This document shows, in pieces, positions 1 through 7,691 of a stretch of DNA of 64,000 nucleotides; the first letter of the stretch is position 1; each line of letters begins with the position of its first letter. The stretch is from JBCCOW01 sp039025855 (GTDB lineage Bacteria > Planctomycetota > Phycisphaerae > Phycisphaerales > Phycisphaeraceae). The translations under genes were made by a program, and so were the position numbers. Where the stretch lies: positions 8,204-72,203 of the forward strand of contig JBCCNL010000015.1 in NCBI GenBank assembly GCA_039025855.1, given 5' to 3'. Below the pieces are notes generated by a model. It had not been told where the DNA came from. It did not search any database and saw nothing but the letters and a program-made list of their open reading frames with translations.

Positions 1-111
1 GGCCTCGGGTCGGTTCAGGCCAAAGAACGCACGGAACCACGCGGGACGCTGAGGCTCAGTGTCATCCGATCGATGGGCCGGCTTCGAGGGTGTCGATTTC
101 TCGGGCATCAT
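1..111 (-). CDS. N-terminal fragment of an unknown protein
   Basis: An open frame begins at tandem ATGs (111 and 108) and runs off the left edge. It reads MMPEKSTPSKPAHRSDD, followed by QRPAWFRAFFGLNRPEA. The polar N-terminus leading into an aromatic stretch is plausible protein, but too little is present to name it. In-frame GTG/ATG codons at 138, 129 and 120 lie in a 9-bp tandem repeat encoding Met-Gly-Pro, so the exact start is ambiguous. It lies about 60 bp downstream of atpG on the same strand but does not resemble the AtpD N-terminus that often follows atpG. Confidence 0.35.
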   Translation of the reverse strand, partial: MMPEKSTPSKPAHRSDDTEPQRPAWFRAFFGLNRPEA

Positions 112-170
112 CGGCCCCATCGGCCCCATCGGCCCCACCGTTCCGACGGCATCGCACGCCAAGCCATTGG

Positions 171-1052
171 CTACTCGAGCGCCGCCGCGCCGCCGATGAT
201 CTCGGACAGCTCGGTCGTGATCGCGGTCTGGCGGGCCCGGTTGAAGTCACGCTTGAGCCGTTTCTTCTGCTTGCCCGCCGAGTCGGTCGCGGCCTTCATC
301 GCCACCATCCGGGCGATCTGTTCGCTGACCACCGCCTCGTTGAAGCACTGGAACAGCCGGGTCCGCACCGTCACGGGCAGGATCGCGTCGAGCAGTGTCG
401 CCGCGTCGGGCTCGAACTCGTACATGCCCCCAGCACCCGCATCCACGGCATCGCCTTCCTCCGTGGTCGGCGGCTCCAGCGGCAGCAGCGTCTTGGTCGA
501 CGCCGACTGCTTGCCCATCGACAGGAAGTCCATCGAGACCACCCGCACGGCGTCGATCTCGCCCGCCACGAACCGCTCGATGTAGTGGTTGGCCAGCTTC
601 TCGACCTCGTCGTAGGGCGGCTTGTCCCCGAACTGGTTGTGCACCTTACTGATCGCCCGCTTGCTGAACCGGAACACCCCGACGCCCTTCTTGCCGACAA
701 CCTCGAGCTCTTCGGCCGCCTCACTCAACTGCAAGTGCGACACCGCCTCGCGGATCACGTTCGCGTTATACGCCCCGCACAGGCCTCGCTCGGACGTGAT
801 GACCAGCACGACTTCCTTGCCCGTTGCCGTGGCGGGGGGCTGCAACAACGGGTGGCTGACTTCGCCCGACACCGCACCCGCCAGCTCGCCCACCACCTCG
901 GCGATCTTCCGCGAATAGGCCTGGGCGTCGATCGCACGCTTCTGCAACGCCTGGAACCGCGCCGTTGCGATCATCTGCATCGTCTTGGTGATGCGCTGGA
1001 TATTCCCGACGGCCTTGATCCGGCCCTTGATCTCACGGATGTTCGCTGGCAT
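171..1052 (-). CDS. atpG: ATP synthase F1 subunit gamma
   Basis: This is the central rotor stalk of F1Fo ATP synthase, a peripheral subunit on the cytoplasmic face of the membrane. The 293-residue product is full length for the family. The conserved N-terminal coiled-coil helix reads MPANIREIKGRIKAVGNIQR, followed by ITKTMQMIATARF. The C-terminal helix ends TELSEIIGGAAAL, the part that threads the alpha/beta ring. 'LCGAYNANV' near residue 90 is the usual central motif. The gene upstream on the same strand is pdxJ, 57 bp away, not atpA, and the partial gene downstream does not look like atpD, so the usual atpAGDC order seems broken here. The identification is certain; the operon context is unusual. 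Confidence 0.96.
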   Translation of the reverse strand: MPANIREIKGRIKAVGNIQRITKTMQMIATARFQALQKRAIDAQAYSRKIAEVVGELAGAVSGEVSHPLLQPPATATGKEVVLVITSERGLCGAYNANVIREAVSHLQLSEAAEELEVVGKKGVGVFRFSKRAISKVHNQFGDKPPYDEVEKLANHYIERFVAGEIDAVRVVSMDFLSMGKQSASTKTLLPLEPPTTEEGDAVDAGAGGMYEFEPDAATLLDAILPVTVRTRLFQCFNEAVVSEQIARMVAMKAATDSAGKQKKRLKRDFNRARQTAITTELSEIIGGAAALE

Positions 1053-1109
1053 GGCCGGAAGGATAGCCCATCGTCCCCACCCCTGTCACCCCACCCCTTA
1101 CCCCACCAC

Positions 1110-1928
1110 TCACCCCGCATCGCACAGCGTCAGGTACCCCCGCACCACCCGGAACAGCCCCAGCGTCAGGCACTCCGCCACCAACGCCTGCCCGATCGAG
1201 ACCTCATCGATCGGGCCACCCCCCTCTCGCCGCACCGCGTTCAGCAACACGCCCAGGTTCGCCAACGACAGGTCGTGCCCCGCATTCACCCCCAGCCCCA
1301 GGTCCCGGCACCGCTTCGCCGACGCCACGTACTTTTCCAACACCCCCGGCTGCGTCAGCAACCCATACGCCGACGCGTACGGCTCCGTGTACAGCTCCAC
1401 CCGGTCCGCACCCAGCTCCCGCACCGCCGACATCGCCTCCGGGTTCGGGTCCATGAACACGCTCACCCGACAACCCAAGCCCTTGAGCTCCTCGATGATC
1501 GGCCGAAGCGCCAGCCCCTGCGACCCCAGATCAAACCCGTGGTCCGACGTCGCCTGCCCCGGCGCGTCCGGCACCAACGTCACCTGGTCCGGCTTCACCG
1601 CCCGGATGATCGGCATCAGATGCCCCCCAGCCGCCTCCTCGCCACCATCGCCGCCCACCGACACATCGAGCGGGTTCCCCTCAATGTTGAACTCCCGGCC
1701 CGCATACTCCGCCTGCGACAACAACGCCGACAGCTCATGCACATCGCTGATCCGGATATGCCGCTGGTCCGGCCTCGGGTGCACCGTGATCCCCGCCGCC
1801 CCCGCGTCTAATGCCGCCTTCGCAAACCCCACCACCGACGGCTCCACGCCCGACACCACCCCCCCCTGATCCCGCGCATTCCGCAGCCACGCGATCTTGT
1901 TCACATTGACCGACAGCTTCGTGCCCAT
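1110..1928 (-). CDS. pdxJ: Pyridoxine 5'-phosphate synthase
   Basis: PdxJ condenses 1-deoxy-D-xylulose 5-phosphate with 3-amino-2-oxopropyl phosphate to make pyridoxine 5'-phosphate in DXP-dependent vitamin B6 synthesis. The 272-residue protein starts GTKLSVNVNKIAWLRNAR. It carries the phosphate/active-site motif TVHPRPDQRHIR near residue 48, the acidic FNIEGNP strand, QVTLVPD, and the C-terminal VNAGHDLSLANL. A Gly/Glu-rich stretch just after FNIEGNP (VGGDGGEEAAGGH) looks longer than in E. coli. It lies upstream of atpG on the same strand (57 bp gap) and could be co-transcribed with it. Confidence 0.95.
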   Translation of the reverse strand: MGTKLSVNVNKIAWLRNARDQGGVVSGVEPSVVGFAKAALDAGAAGITVHPRPDQRHIRISDVHELSALLSQAEYAGREFNIEGNPLDVSVGGDGGEEAAGGHLMPIIRAVKPDQVTLVPDAPGQATSDHGFDLGSQGLALRPIIEELKGLGCRVSVFMDPNPEAMSAVRELGADRVELYTEPYASAYGLLTQPGVLEKYVASAKRCRDLGLGVNAGHDLSLANLGVLLNAVRREGGGPIDEVSIGQALVAECLTLGLFRVVRGYLTLCDAG

Positions 1929-1962
1929 CCCCGCATCCTAGCGAAGCCCATCACAACCCATA

Positions 1963-1986
1963 GCTGCGGGCACACCTGCCCGCAGC
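1963..1986. repeat. REP-like palindrome between pseudopilin gene and pdxJ
   Basis: A perfect 10-bp inverted repeat (gctgcgggca / tgcccgcagc) with a 4-nt loop, preceded by 'ta'. There is no T-run, so it is not a classical terminator. It belongs to the set of short palindromes found throughout the window. Confidence 0.6.
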
Positions 1987-1998
1987 CTGCGTCACCAT

Positions 1999-2739
1999 TC
2001 ATTCGGGCAGCCGACTAAAGCTCCGAAACGCCGGGTTGCTATTCACCGCACCCACATCCACCAGATCATTCGCCGACTCCCACTCGCCGTGCCCATCGAA
2101 AAACACCAGATTGGCCCCATCACCGGCCTCCGCTGCATAAGCCCCGTACGACGGATTCCCCCCAGAGTCCCGCCAATCACCCCGACCATGATTGAATGTC
2201 ACATTCGTCGACACGGCGTGGTCCGTCTCATATCGATCCTGAATCAAAACCAGTGTGCTACTGATGTATTCGTGATCGTTCATCCGGTTCGGCATGCCCG
2301 AAGGCAGGGCGAAATCAGGAAAGACCCGACCCGCCATATAGCTGTATGTCCCGTAGCACCCCTGTGGCCGTGTATTCAGCGGGTCATCGATCGGTGTCAC
2401 GCCTTCAACAGAAGGACAAACCCAAGAATCCCAACCCGACACATAGTCCTGCATGTAAGGACGAAAGTCGTATCCATTACCCGAAAACTGAAAGTTAGAA
2501 GCCGAGTATCCGGTATTGGGATTCGTCGGCGGCAGTACATCCCCGTTGTCCGTCGCATACGCCGCCAACGCCTGCGCCGCCCCACGCAGGTTGCTCAAGC
2601 ACTGCGTCTGCTTCGCCGCCCGCCGTGCCCCGCCCAGCGTCGGCAGCGTGATCCCCACCAGCAACGCGATAATCGCAATCACCACCAACAACTCGATCAG
2701 CGTGAACCCACACCCCCGCGAACCTCGCAACGTCACCAT
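1999..2739 (-). CDS. Prepilin-type N-terminal methylation domain protein (pseudopilin)
   Basis: A type II secretion or type IV pilus pseudopilin of the kind hugely expanded in planctomycetes. The 246-residue product has a short basic leader, then GFTLIELLVVIAIIALLVG, the type III signal and hydrophobic helix cut after Gly by prepilin peptidase. Near the C-terminus 'NLVFFDGHGEW' matches the end of the H-X9-DG motif typical of these proteins. The ectodomain has paired Cys residues. A strong purine-rich ribosome binding site (gagaggagag) precedes the ATG. It is not next to other secretion genes, and its specific role is unknown. Confidence 0.88.
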   Translation of the reverse strand: MVTLRGSRGCGFTLIELLVVIAIIALLVGITLPTLGGARRAAKQTQCLSNLRGAAQALAAYATDNGDVLPPTNPNTGYSASNFQFSGNGYDFRPYMQDYVSGWDSWVCPSVEGVTPIDDPLNTRPQGCYGTYSYMAGRVFPDFALPSGMPNRMNDHEYISSTLVLIQDRYETDHAVSTNVTFNHGRGDWRDSGGNPSYGAYAAEAGDGANLVFFDGHGEWESANDLVDVGAVNSNPAFRSFSRLPE

Positions 2740-2827
2740 CGGCTTTCTCTCCTCTCCAAGCTGTACTCACTCTACCCCGTCTCTCGCGAAACGCACCCCC
2801 AATCCGCAACATCCGCACCACCCATTT

Positions 2828-3394
2828 TCAACGCGCCGGCTGCGTCGCTACCCCACCCTGTCCATCCCCCCCACATTCACCCACGCCCGGTTCCTCCGCC
2901 GCCTTCGGCCCGATCTCACGCAGATAAAACACCAACGCATCGACCTCCTCCGGTGTCAGGTGTGCGTAGCTCGCCATCCCTGCCGTGTACCCCCGCTTCA
3001 CATCCGCAATCGGGTTCCGGATCGACCGCCGCAGATACCGGTAGTCCGCCACCGCCGTCTTCCCGTCGATCAGCTCGACCTCCGTTCCGAACAGCCCGTT
3101 CAACGCCGGCCCCGTCCCCTTCTGCCCCGTCACGCTGTGGCACGCGTCGCACGACTGCGCCGCAAAGATCGACTTCCCCAGCGCCACCCGCACCGCCACC
3201 TCCTGCTCCGTCATCGGCACCGAAAACGGGTCCGGCCGCTCCGTCTCCCCACACCCCACCCCACCCACCGCCAACCCACCCACCAAAAGCAACACCATCA
3301 ACACCCACACCCCACCAACACCCCCATAAAGCCCGGCCGTAGCCACGGCCGGGCTCGCACCGCCACAACACTTGTCATCCCGCATACCCCGCAT
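2828..3394 (-). CDS. Lipoprotein c-type cytochrome
   Basis: A small electron-transfer protein anchored outside the membrane. It has a hydrophobic segment ending in a lipobox-like GGVGC, then one haem site SCDACH (CxxCH). Downstream, TAGMASYAHLTPEEVDAL supplies the likely axial Met. The fold resembles the cytochrome c domains found with cytochrome oxidase subunit II. The ATG at 3394 shares one base with the stop of the upstream gene (TGATG), which suggests translational coupling and gives 188 residues. That start puts palindrome 3330-3355 in frame inside the leader. A later start near 3310 or 3298, just before the hydrophobic segment, is possible and would leave the palindrome intergenic. Confidence 0.85.
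   Translation of the reverse strand: MRGMRDDKCCGGASPAVATAGLYGGVGGVWVLMVLLLVGGLAVGGVGCGETERPDPFSVPMTEQEVAVRVALGKSIFAAQSCDACHSVTGQKGTGPALNGLFGTEVELIDGKTAVADYRYLRRSIRNPIADVKRGYTAGMASYAHLTPEEVDALVFYLREIGPKAAEEPGVGECGGDGQGGVATQPAR
3330..3355. repeat. REP-like palindrome at the 5' end of the cytochrome c gene
   Basis: A perfect 11-bp inverted repeat, agcccggccgt / acggccgggct, around a 4-nt loop. It falls inside the leader-encoding region of the cytochrome gene if the coupled start at 3394 is used, and just upstream otherwise. The agcc...ggct outer bases match the other palindromes in the window. Confidence 0.6.
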
Positions 3395-4194
3395 CACCCC
3401 ACACCCCGCAGCGTCAGCACCGCATCCGTCAGCAACAACGCCACCACCGCTGCCCCCGGCCCACCCTCCACCGCAAGATGCGTCTCCACATCGTGCAACT
3501 GCTGCTCGGCAAACCAGCCCGTCTCCGCCACCGACGCAAACGCCGCCAAACCCCACGGCTGATACGTCGTGTAGTCCGGCTGCGTGTGCCCCTGATGAAA
3601 CACCGCCACCCGCGCCGCCGCCGCCGACCAATCCCCCCGCGTCTCCCGCCTCGCCAGCAGGTCCAACCCATGCAGCCCCGCCAACTCCCGATACGTCCAC
3701 GCGTCCAACAAATCATCCAGCCCCAAGTGATGCAACGCCCCGTCCTTGCCCGGCGACCCCACCACCCCATCCACGACCGCTTCATCTACCACCGCCGCGT
3801 TCACCTGCCCCCACAACACCTCCGACACATCACCTCGACTCAACTCAGGCCATCCCGCTTCAGCGGGATGGGCCCCCACCCCCAACCCCACCAACCGCCC
3901 CAGCAGCGCCCCGTACAGCCCCCGGCTATGCCCCCGCCCATCCGCAAACCGTACCCCCGCATCCCCCACCGCCTCACGCGCCGATGCCACCCGATCCACC
4001 AGCCCCACCGCCTCACGCCGAGCCCCTTCCGCATCCTCATCCAGCAGCGCCTCACACAACCCCACCGCCGACACCAACCCCACACGCACTTCCCCCGAGC
4101 GGTCCGCGTGCGCGACCACTTCCTCAGCCTGCCCGAGCGCACGCCGAGCAACCCCATCAACCATCAACGACCAGCGCGTAGACTCCGTTGCCAT
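3394..4194 (-). CDS. Conserved protein of unknown function, coupled to cytochrome c
   Basis: A 266-residue soluble, helical, Ala/Val/Glu-rich protein with no signal peptide or family motif that I recognise. The start MATESTRWSLMVDGVARR at 4194 is preferred over an upstream GTG at 4242 because that extension would read through palindrome 4211-4228. Its stop overlaps the ATG of the cytochrome c gene (TGATG), so the two are probably one translation unit. In-frame palindrome 3850-3871 encodes part of GAHPAEAGWPELSRGDV, where it may have been inserted. Function is unknown; the coupling hints at a link to respiration or cytochrome maturation, which is inference only. Confidence 0.7.
   Translation of the reverse strand: MATESTRWSLMVDGVARRALGQAEEVVAHADRSGEVRVGLVSAVGLCEALLDEDAEGARREAVGLVDRVASAREAVGDAGVRFADGRGHSRGLYGALLGRLVGLGVGAHPAEAGWPELSRGDVSEVLWGQVNAAVVDEAVVDGVVGSPGKDGALHHLGLDDLLDAWTYRELAGLHGLDLLARRETRGDWSAAAARVAVFHQGHTQPDYTTYQPWGLAAFASVAETGWFAEQQLHDVETHLAVEGGPGAAVVALLLTDAVLTLRGVG
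3850..3871. repeat. REP-like palindrome inside a coding region
   Basis: A 10-bp inverted repeat (ccatcccgct / agcgggatgg) with a 2-nt loop, in frame within the unknown gene 3394-4194, where it encodes residues around HPAEAGW. It leaves the reading frame open. Confidence 0.55.
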
Positions 4195-4210
4195 AGTCTG
4201 AAATTTTAGC

Positions 4211-4228
4211 CCGGTCGCTTGCGACCGG
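4211..4228. repeat. REP-like palindrome upstream of the Rieske gene
   Basis: A perfect 8-bp inverted repeat, ccggtcgc / gcgaccgg, with a TT loop. The 16-mer core cggtcgcttgcgaccg recurs exactly at 4631-4646, so the Rieske gene is bracketed by identical palindromes. It sits in the short divergent gap between the unknown gene and the Rieske gene. Confidence 0.65.
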
Positions 4229-4256
4229 CTCCCACGAAACACCCTGAGAACCTCCC

Positions 4257-4625
4257 ATCACCACCCCCGAACCCCACACCCCGCACCCCGAAACCGCCTG
4301 GCAAGACCTCGCCCCCGCCGCCGACATCGAGGCCGACGGCCACCGCTGCATCAACGCCGCCGACCGCGAGGTCATCGCCTTCCACACCCCCCGCGGCTTC
4401 TCCTGCATGGCCAACGTCTGCCCCCACGCCGGCCTCCCCCTCCACGAAGGCGAGGTCCGCGGCATGACCATCACCTGTCCCTACCACGCCTACACCTACC
4501 ACACCCACACCGGCAAAAACATCGATTTCCCCGAGTTCGAGCCCCCAGCCACCATGTACCCCACCCGCGTCACCGACGCGGGCATCCTCCAGGCCCAACT
4601 CCCACCCACAAAACCAACCACCTAG
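4257..4625 (+). CDS. Rieske [2Fe-2S] ferredoxin with non-standard start codon
   Basis: A small Rieske-type ferredoxin of about 122 residues. It carries both cluster motifs: CPHAG (C-x-H) and, after 'LPLHEGEVRGMTIT', CPYHAY (C-x2-H). The domain clearly begins well before the first ATG (4407, only three residues before the first cluster Cys): upstream codons give ETAWQDLAPAADIEADGHR and EVIAFHTPRGFSCMANV, typical Rieske beta strands. Between the preceding in-frame TGA and ATG 4407 there is no ATG, GTG, TTG or CTG. The natural N-terminus (xTTPEPHTPHPETAWQDL) would begin at an ATC codon at 4257. So the gene uses a rare ATC start, has a start-codon mutation, or contains a sequence error. The partner reductase or oxygenase is not adjacent. 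Confidence 0.75.
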   Translation: MTTPEPHTPHPETAWQDLAPAADIEADGHRCINAADREVIAFHTPRGFSCMANVCPHAGLPLHEGEVRGMTITCPYHAYTYHTHTGKNIDFPEFEPPATMYPTRVTDAGILQAQLPPTKPTT

Positions 4626-4630
4626 TAGCG

Positions 4631-4646
4631 CGGTCGCTTGCGACCG
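4631..4646. repeat. REP-like palindrome, exact copy of 4212-4227
   Basis: The same 16-mer cggtcgcttgcgaccg as upstream of the Rieske gene, here placed just before the M20 dipeptidase ATG (4654), where an RNA hairpin would cover the ribosome-binding region. Confidence 0.65.
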
Positions 4647-4653
4647 TTTCCCC

Positions 4654-6072
4654 ATGAACAACCTCACCGACCACCTCACCGCCACCCGCCCCGACGTCGA
4701 GCAACGCTTCACCGAGCTCCTCGCCATCCCCTCCGTCTCGACCGACCCCCAGCACGCCCCCGACCTCGCCGCCGCCTGTCGATTCGCCGCCGACCACCTC
4801 ACCGCCTCCGGCCTCACCGCCACCATCCACGAGACCGAAGGCCACCCCCTCGTCCTCGCCCACTCCACCCCCGACCAAGTCGCCAACCCGCAAGCCCCAA
4901 CCGTCCTCTTCTACGGCCACCTCGACGTCCAACCCGCCGCCCTCAGTGACGGCTGGTCCAACGACCCGTTCAACCCCACGCTCCTCGACGGCAAGGTCTA
5001 CGCCCGCGGCGCTTCCGATGACAAGGCCGGCGTCCTCTCCTTCCTCGAAGCCCTCCGCGCCTACCACGACACCAACACCCCCCTGCCCGGCCCCGTCACC
5101 GTCCTCCTCGAATGCGAAGAAGAGATCGGTTCACCCTCCCTCCCCGCCTTCCTCGAACAACACCAATCTGAACTCACCGCCGACATCGTCGTCATCTGCG
5201 ACACCACCATGTGGGACTACCCGATCAAGCCCACGGATGGCGAAGCCTTCCGTGGGATATCCCGCCCCCCCGACATCGCCATCACCACCGCCCTCCGCGG
5301 ACTCGCCTACTTCGACCTCGTCCTCCAAGGCCCCGACCGCGACCTCCACTCCGGCGTCTACGGCGGCGCGCTCGCCAACCCCGCCAACGCCCTCACCCGC
5401 ATCCTCGGCCAGCTCCACGACAACCAACACCGCATCGCCATTCCGGGCTTTTACGACGACGTCCTCCCCGCACCCGACCACGGCTGGCAACACCTCAACT
5501 TCGACGCCGACGCCTTCACCCAAGAGGTCGGCCTCCCCCCCTCCGGCGAAGCCGACCTCCCCACCCTTGTCCGCCGCTGGGCCCGCCCCTCCTGCGACAT
5601 CAACGGCCTCAGCTCAGGCTTCCAGGGCCCCGGTGCCAAAACCGTCATCGCCAGCACCGCCAACGCCAAGGTCTCCTTCCGCCTCGCCCCCGGCCAGGAC
5701 CCCCACCGCATCGAAACCCTCTTCCGCGATTGGCTCAACACCCACGATCTCCACGGCTGCACCCTCACCGTCACCACCCACGGCCTCGCATACCCCGTCA
5801 ACACCCCCACCGACTCCCCCTACCTCCAGCCCGCCATCGACGCCGCCCGCGACACCACCGGCCGACCCGCCGTCCTCGTCCAGGAGGGTGCCTCCATCCC
5901 CGTCGTCGCCGACTTCAAACGCATCCTCGGCATCGACTCCCTCCTCATCGGCTTCGGCCTAAACAGCGACAACATCCACGCCCCCGACGAACACATCGAC
6001 CTCGACCGCCTCCACCTCGGTACCGCCACCCTCGTCCGACTCCTCGAACACACCGCGGCTCTCGCCCCGTAA
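4654..6072 (+). CDS. M20-family metallopeptidase (dipeptidase)
   Basis: A cytosolic dinuclear zinc dipeptidase of the M20/ArgE/DapE/CPG2 superfamily, 472 residues. Metal and catalytic motifs are present: YGHLDVQP (first metal ligands and catalytic Asp), GRGASDDKAG-type (ARGASDDKAG), the catalytic glutamates ECEEEIGS, and LHSGVYGGALANPANAL in the dimerisation domain. The C-terminus carries the final metal-binding region. Compared with relatives, which run directly from 'D-x-MWD' to 'PxIxxxLRGL', this protein has an extra segment of about 14 residues (YPIKPTDGEAFRGISR). That segment is exactly the translation of palindromic repeat 5230-5256 and its flank. The frame is kept, so the enzyme may well be active. 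Confidence 0.92.
   Translation: MNNLTDHLTATRPDVEQRFTELLAIPSVSTDPQHAPDLAAACRFAADHLTASGLTATIHETEGHPLVLAHSTPDQVANPQAPTVLFYGHLDVQPAALSDGWSNDPFNPTLLDGKVYARGASDDKAGVLSFLEALRAYHDTNTPLPGPVTVLLECEEEIGSPSLPAFLEQHQSELTADIVVICDTTMWDYPIKPTDGEAFRGISRPPDIAITTALRGLAYFDLVLQGPDRDLHSGVYGGALANPANALTRILGQLHDNQHRIAIPGFYDDVLPAPDHGWQHLNFDADAFTQEVGLPPSGEADLPTLVRRWARPSCDINGLSSGFQGPGAKTVIASTANAKVSFRLAPGQDPHRIETLFRDWLNTHDLHGCTLTVTTHGLAYPVNTPTDSPYLQPAIDAARDTTGRPAVLVQEGASIPVVADFKRILGIDSLLIGFGLNSDNIHAPDEHIDLDRLHLGTATLVRLLEHTAALAP
5230..5256. repeat. In-frame REP-like palindrome inside the M20 dipeptidase gene
   Basis: The arms cccacgga / tccgtggg enclose a GGC-GAA-GCC mini-hairpin. The element together with its flanks (aagccc ... 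atcccgcc) recurs at 23589-23614 between genes. The two copies differ by matched changes in both arms (cgga/tccg versus caga/tctg), which preserves pairing in that part of the stem. In the protein it encodes residues around KPTDGEAFRGI. Confidence 0.75.
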
Positions 6073-6159
6073 TCCACCGGCAGCCCAGAACCCTGCAATA
6101 AAAACCGCCCGTCGGCACATTGCTATATCAGACACACGAATCACCCGGCCGACGCGCCC

Positions 6160-6846
6160 ATGAATCCAGTGCCCGACCCCGACCACCCCGCCGGAACCCC
6201 CGGCCGGGCCATCCAAGAACCCGCCGGCTTCAGCCGCGCGTTCGCCGCGGTCGTCGACGTCCTCTGGCTCGTCGCCATCGGCATCCTCCGTGACCGCCAC
6301 CTCGCCGACGACGCCGTTCAGGACGCAGGCCTCATCGCCTTCCAGAAACGCTCCCAATTCCAGACCGGCACCAGCTTCCGCGCCTGGACCTCCACCATCG
6401 TCCGACACACCGCGCTCAACCTCGCCCGAAAACACCGACGACACACCGGCACGGGTCACGGCCCCGAGACACCCAACCATGACGCCCTCCCCGCTCCACC
6501 CGATCGACACCCAACCCCGACTGTCAATGCCATCGGCAGGGTCGCCCCAGACCAGCACGCTTTCGACGACGCCGTCGTCCACGCCCTCGACGAACTCTCC
6601 GACACCGCCCGCGCCTGCCTCCTGCTCAAGACCGTCCGTGACCTGAGCTACGCCGAGATCGCCGAAGTCCTCGAGATCCCCGAGGGCACCGCGATGAGCC
6701 ACGTCTCTCGTGCCCGCGCCAAGCTCCGCCAACAACTCGCCGCACACCCCGCCGCACCCCAACCCACGCCACCACACGCCACCGACTCATGCGCTTCATC
6801 GACCCGCCCAACCCGCTCGGCCGATATCAAGAGGGACAAGCCATGA
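6160..6846 (+). CDS. ECF-family RNA polymerase sigma factor
   Basis: A sigma-70 family extracytoplasmic-function factor, 228 residues. Region 2 is visible as DDAVQDAGLIAFQKRSQF followed by SFRAWTSTIVRHTALN. Region 4 is ELSDTARACLLLKT, then LSYAEIAEVLEIPEGTAMSH with the recognition helix VSRARAKLRQQL. The linker between regions 2 and 4 is long and Pro/His-rich. The stop overlaps the start of the next gene by 4 bp (ATGA), so the two are translationally coupled as sigma and likely anti-sigma. Target promoters cannot be read from this window. Confidence 0.92.
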   Translation: MNPVPDPDHPAGTPGRAIQEPAGFSRAFAAVVDVLWLVAIGILRDRHLADDAVQDAGLIAFQKRSQFQTGTSFRAWTSTIVRHTALNLARKHRRHTGTGHGPETPNHDALPAPPDRHPTPTVNAIGRVAPDQHAFDDAVVHALDELSDTARACLLLKTVRDLSYAEIAEVLEIPEGTAMSHVSRARAKLRQQLAAHPAAPQPTPPHATDSCASSTRPTRSADIKRDKP

Positions 6847-7568
6847 CCCCACACAAGGACCCCCAAGACGCTGAGCCGCCCTTGTCTCCAGAAGACCGCG
6901 CGCTCCAAGACGCGATCGACGCCTCCATTCAGCGCCGCTTCACACCATCCTCCGGCGACCGCTTCAACCCCGTACCCAGCGAAGCCGCCACGACCACTAC
7001 CGCCCCATCAAGCCCCTTCCCCTTCCGCCGCGTGATCACCTACGCCCTGCTCGCCGCCGCCTGCCTAGGGCTCGCAGGCACCGTCTACTTCGCGCTCCAG
7101 CCGCCCACCCCCCAAGGCCCCGTCGTCCGCTTCGACCCCATCCACCCCGCACTCGCCTACCGTGAAACCCTCGACCAGGGCTTCGTCCCCGCCTGGGTCT
7201 GTGAGACCGACCAGCAATTCATCGAAGCCTTCCAGACCAAGCTTGGCGTCGGGCTCCTCGCCCAGAGCGACCCCGACCAGGGCATCGAGCTCCTCGGCAT
7301 CGGAATCGGTGCCGTCACCTCCAACACCACCGTCACCGTCCTGGCCCGCGTCGATGGCCAACCCGTCACGCTGTTCGCCGACCGCACCGATCAAGTCTCT
7401 ACCGACGAAGCCCGACCCCACCCCGACGCCGACGACATCTACCTCCACCGACGCGATCTCCCCGCCGCCGGCCTCACCCTGATCGAAGCCTCCCCTCTCC
7501 CCCAACCCCGCCTCCTCGACCGCTTCGAACGCGTCGAATCACCACCTACTACCCAGCCCGCCGACTAA
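6843..7568 (+). CDS. Probable membrane-anchored anti-sigma factor
   Basis: The ATG overlaps the sigma-factor stop (ATGA). The 241-residue protein has a polar cytoplasmic N-terminus of about 60 residues, one membrane segment (VITYALLAAACLGLAGTVYF), and an extracytoplasmic part of about 150 residues. Size, topology and coupling fit an anti-sigma regulator, but no zinc-type HxxxCxxC motif is seen, so this is inference from context. An earlier in-frame ATG at 6789 lies inside the sigma gene and is less likely. Confidence 0.7.
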   Translation: MTPHKDPQDAEPPLSPEDRALQDAIDASIQRRFTPSSGDRFNPVPSEAATTTTAPSSPFPFRRVITYALLAAACLGLAGTVYFALQPPTPQGPVVRFDPIHPALAYRETLDQGFVPAWVCETDQQFIEAFQTKLGVGLLAQSDPDQGIELLGIGIGAVTSNTTVTVLARVDGQPVTLFADRTDQVSTDEARPHPDADDIYLHRRDLPAAGLTLIEASPLPQPRLLDRFERVESPPTTQPAD

Positions 7569-7691
7569 CACATCTCCCCAGCGCTGCATTTCTCGCACAA
7601 CCACTGCAAGCCTCGCCCTCCCCCGCGACATCTCCCCTTGGAGAAACCGCCCGGCTCCGTCCGCCGTGCACCCCCCGAACCAGGAGATGAC

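Noticed and set aside
90..1811. 573-codon open frame on the plus strand
   Set aside because: It runs antisense through atpG and pdxJ, is Arg/His/Pro-rich, and crosses both genes: a shadow frame from high GC.
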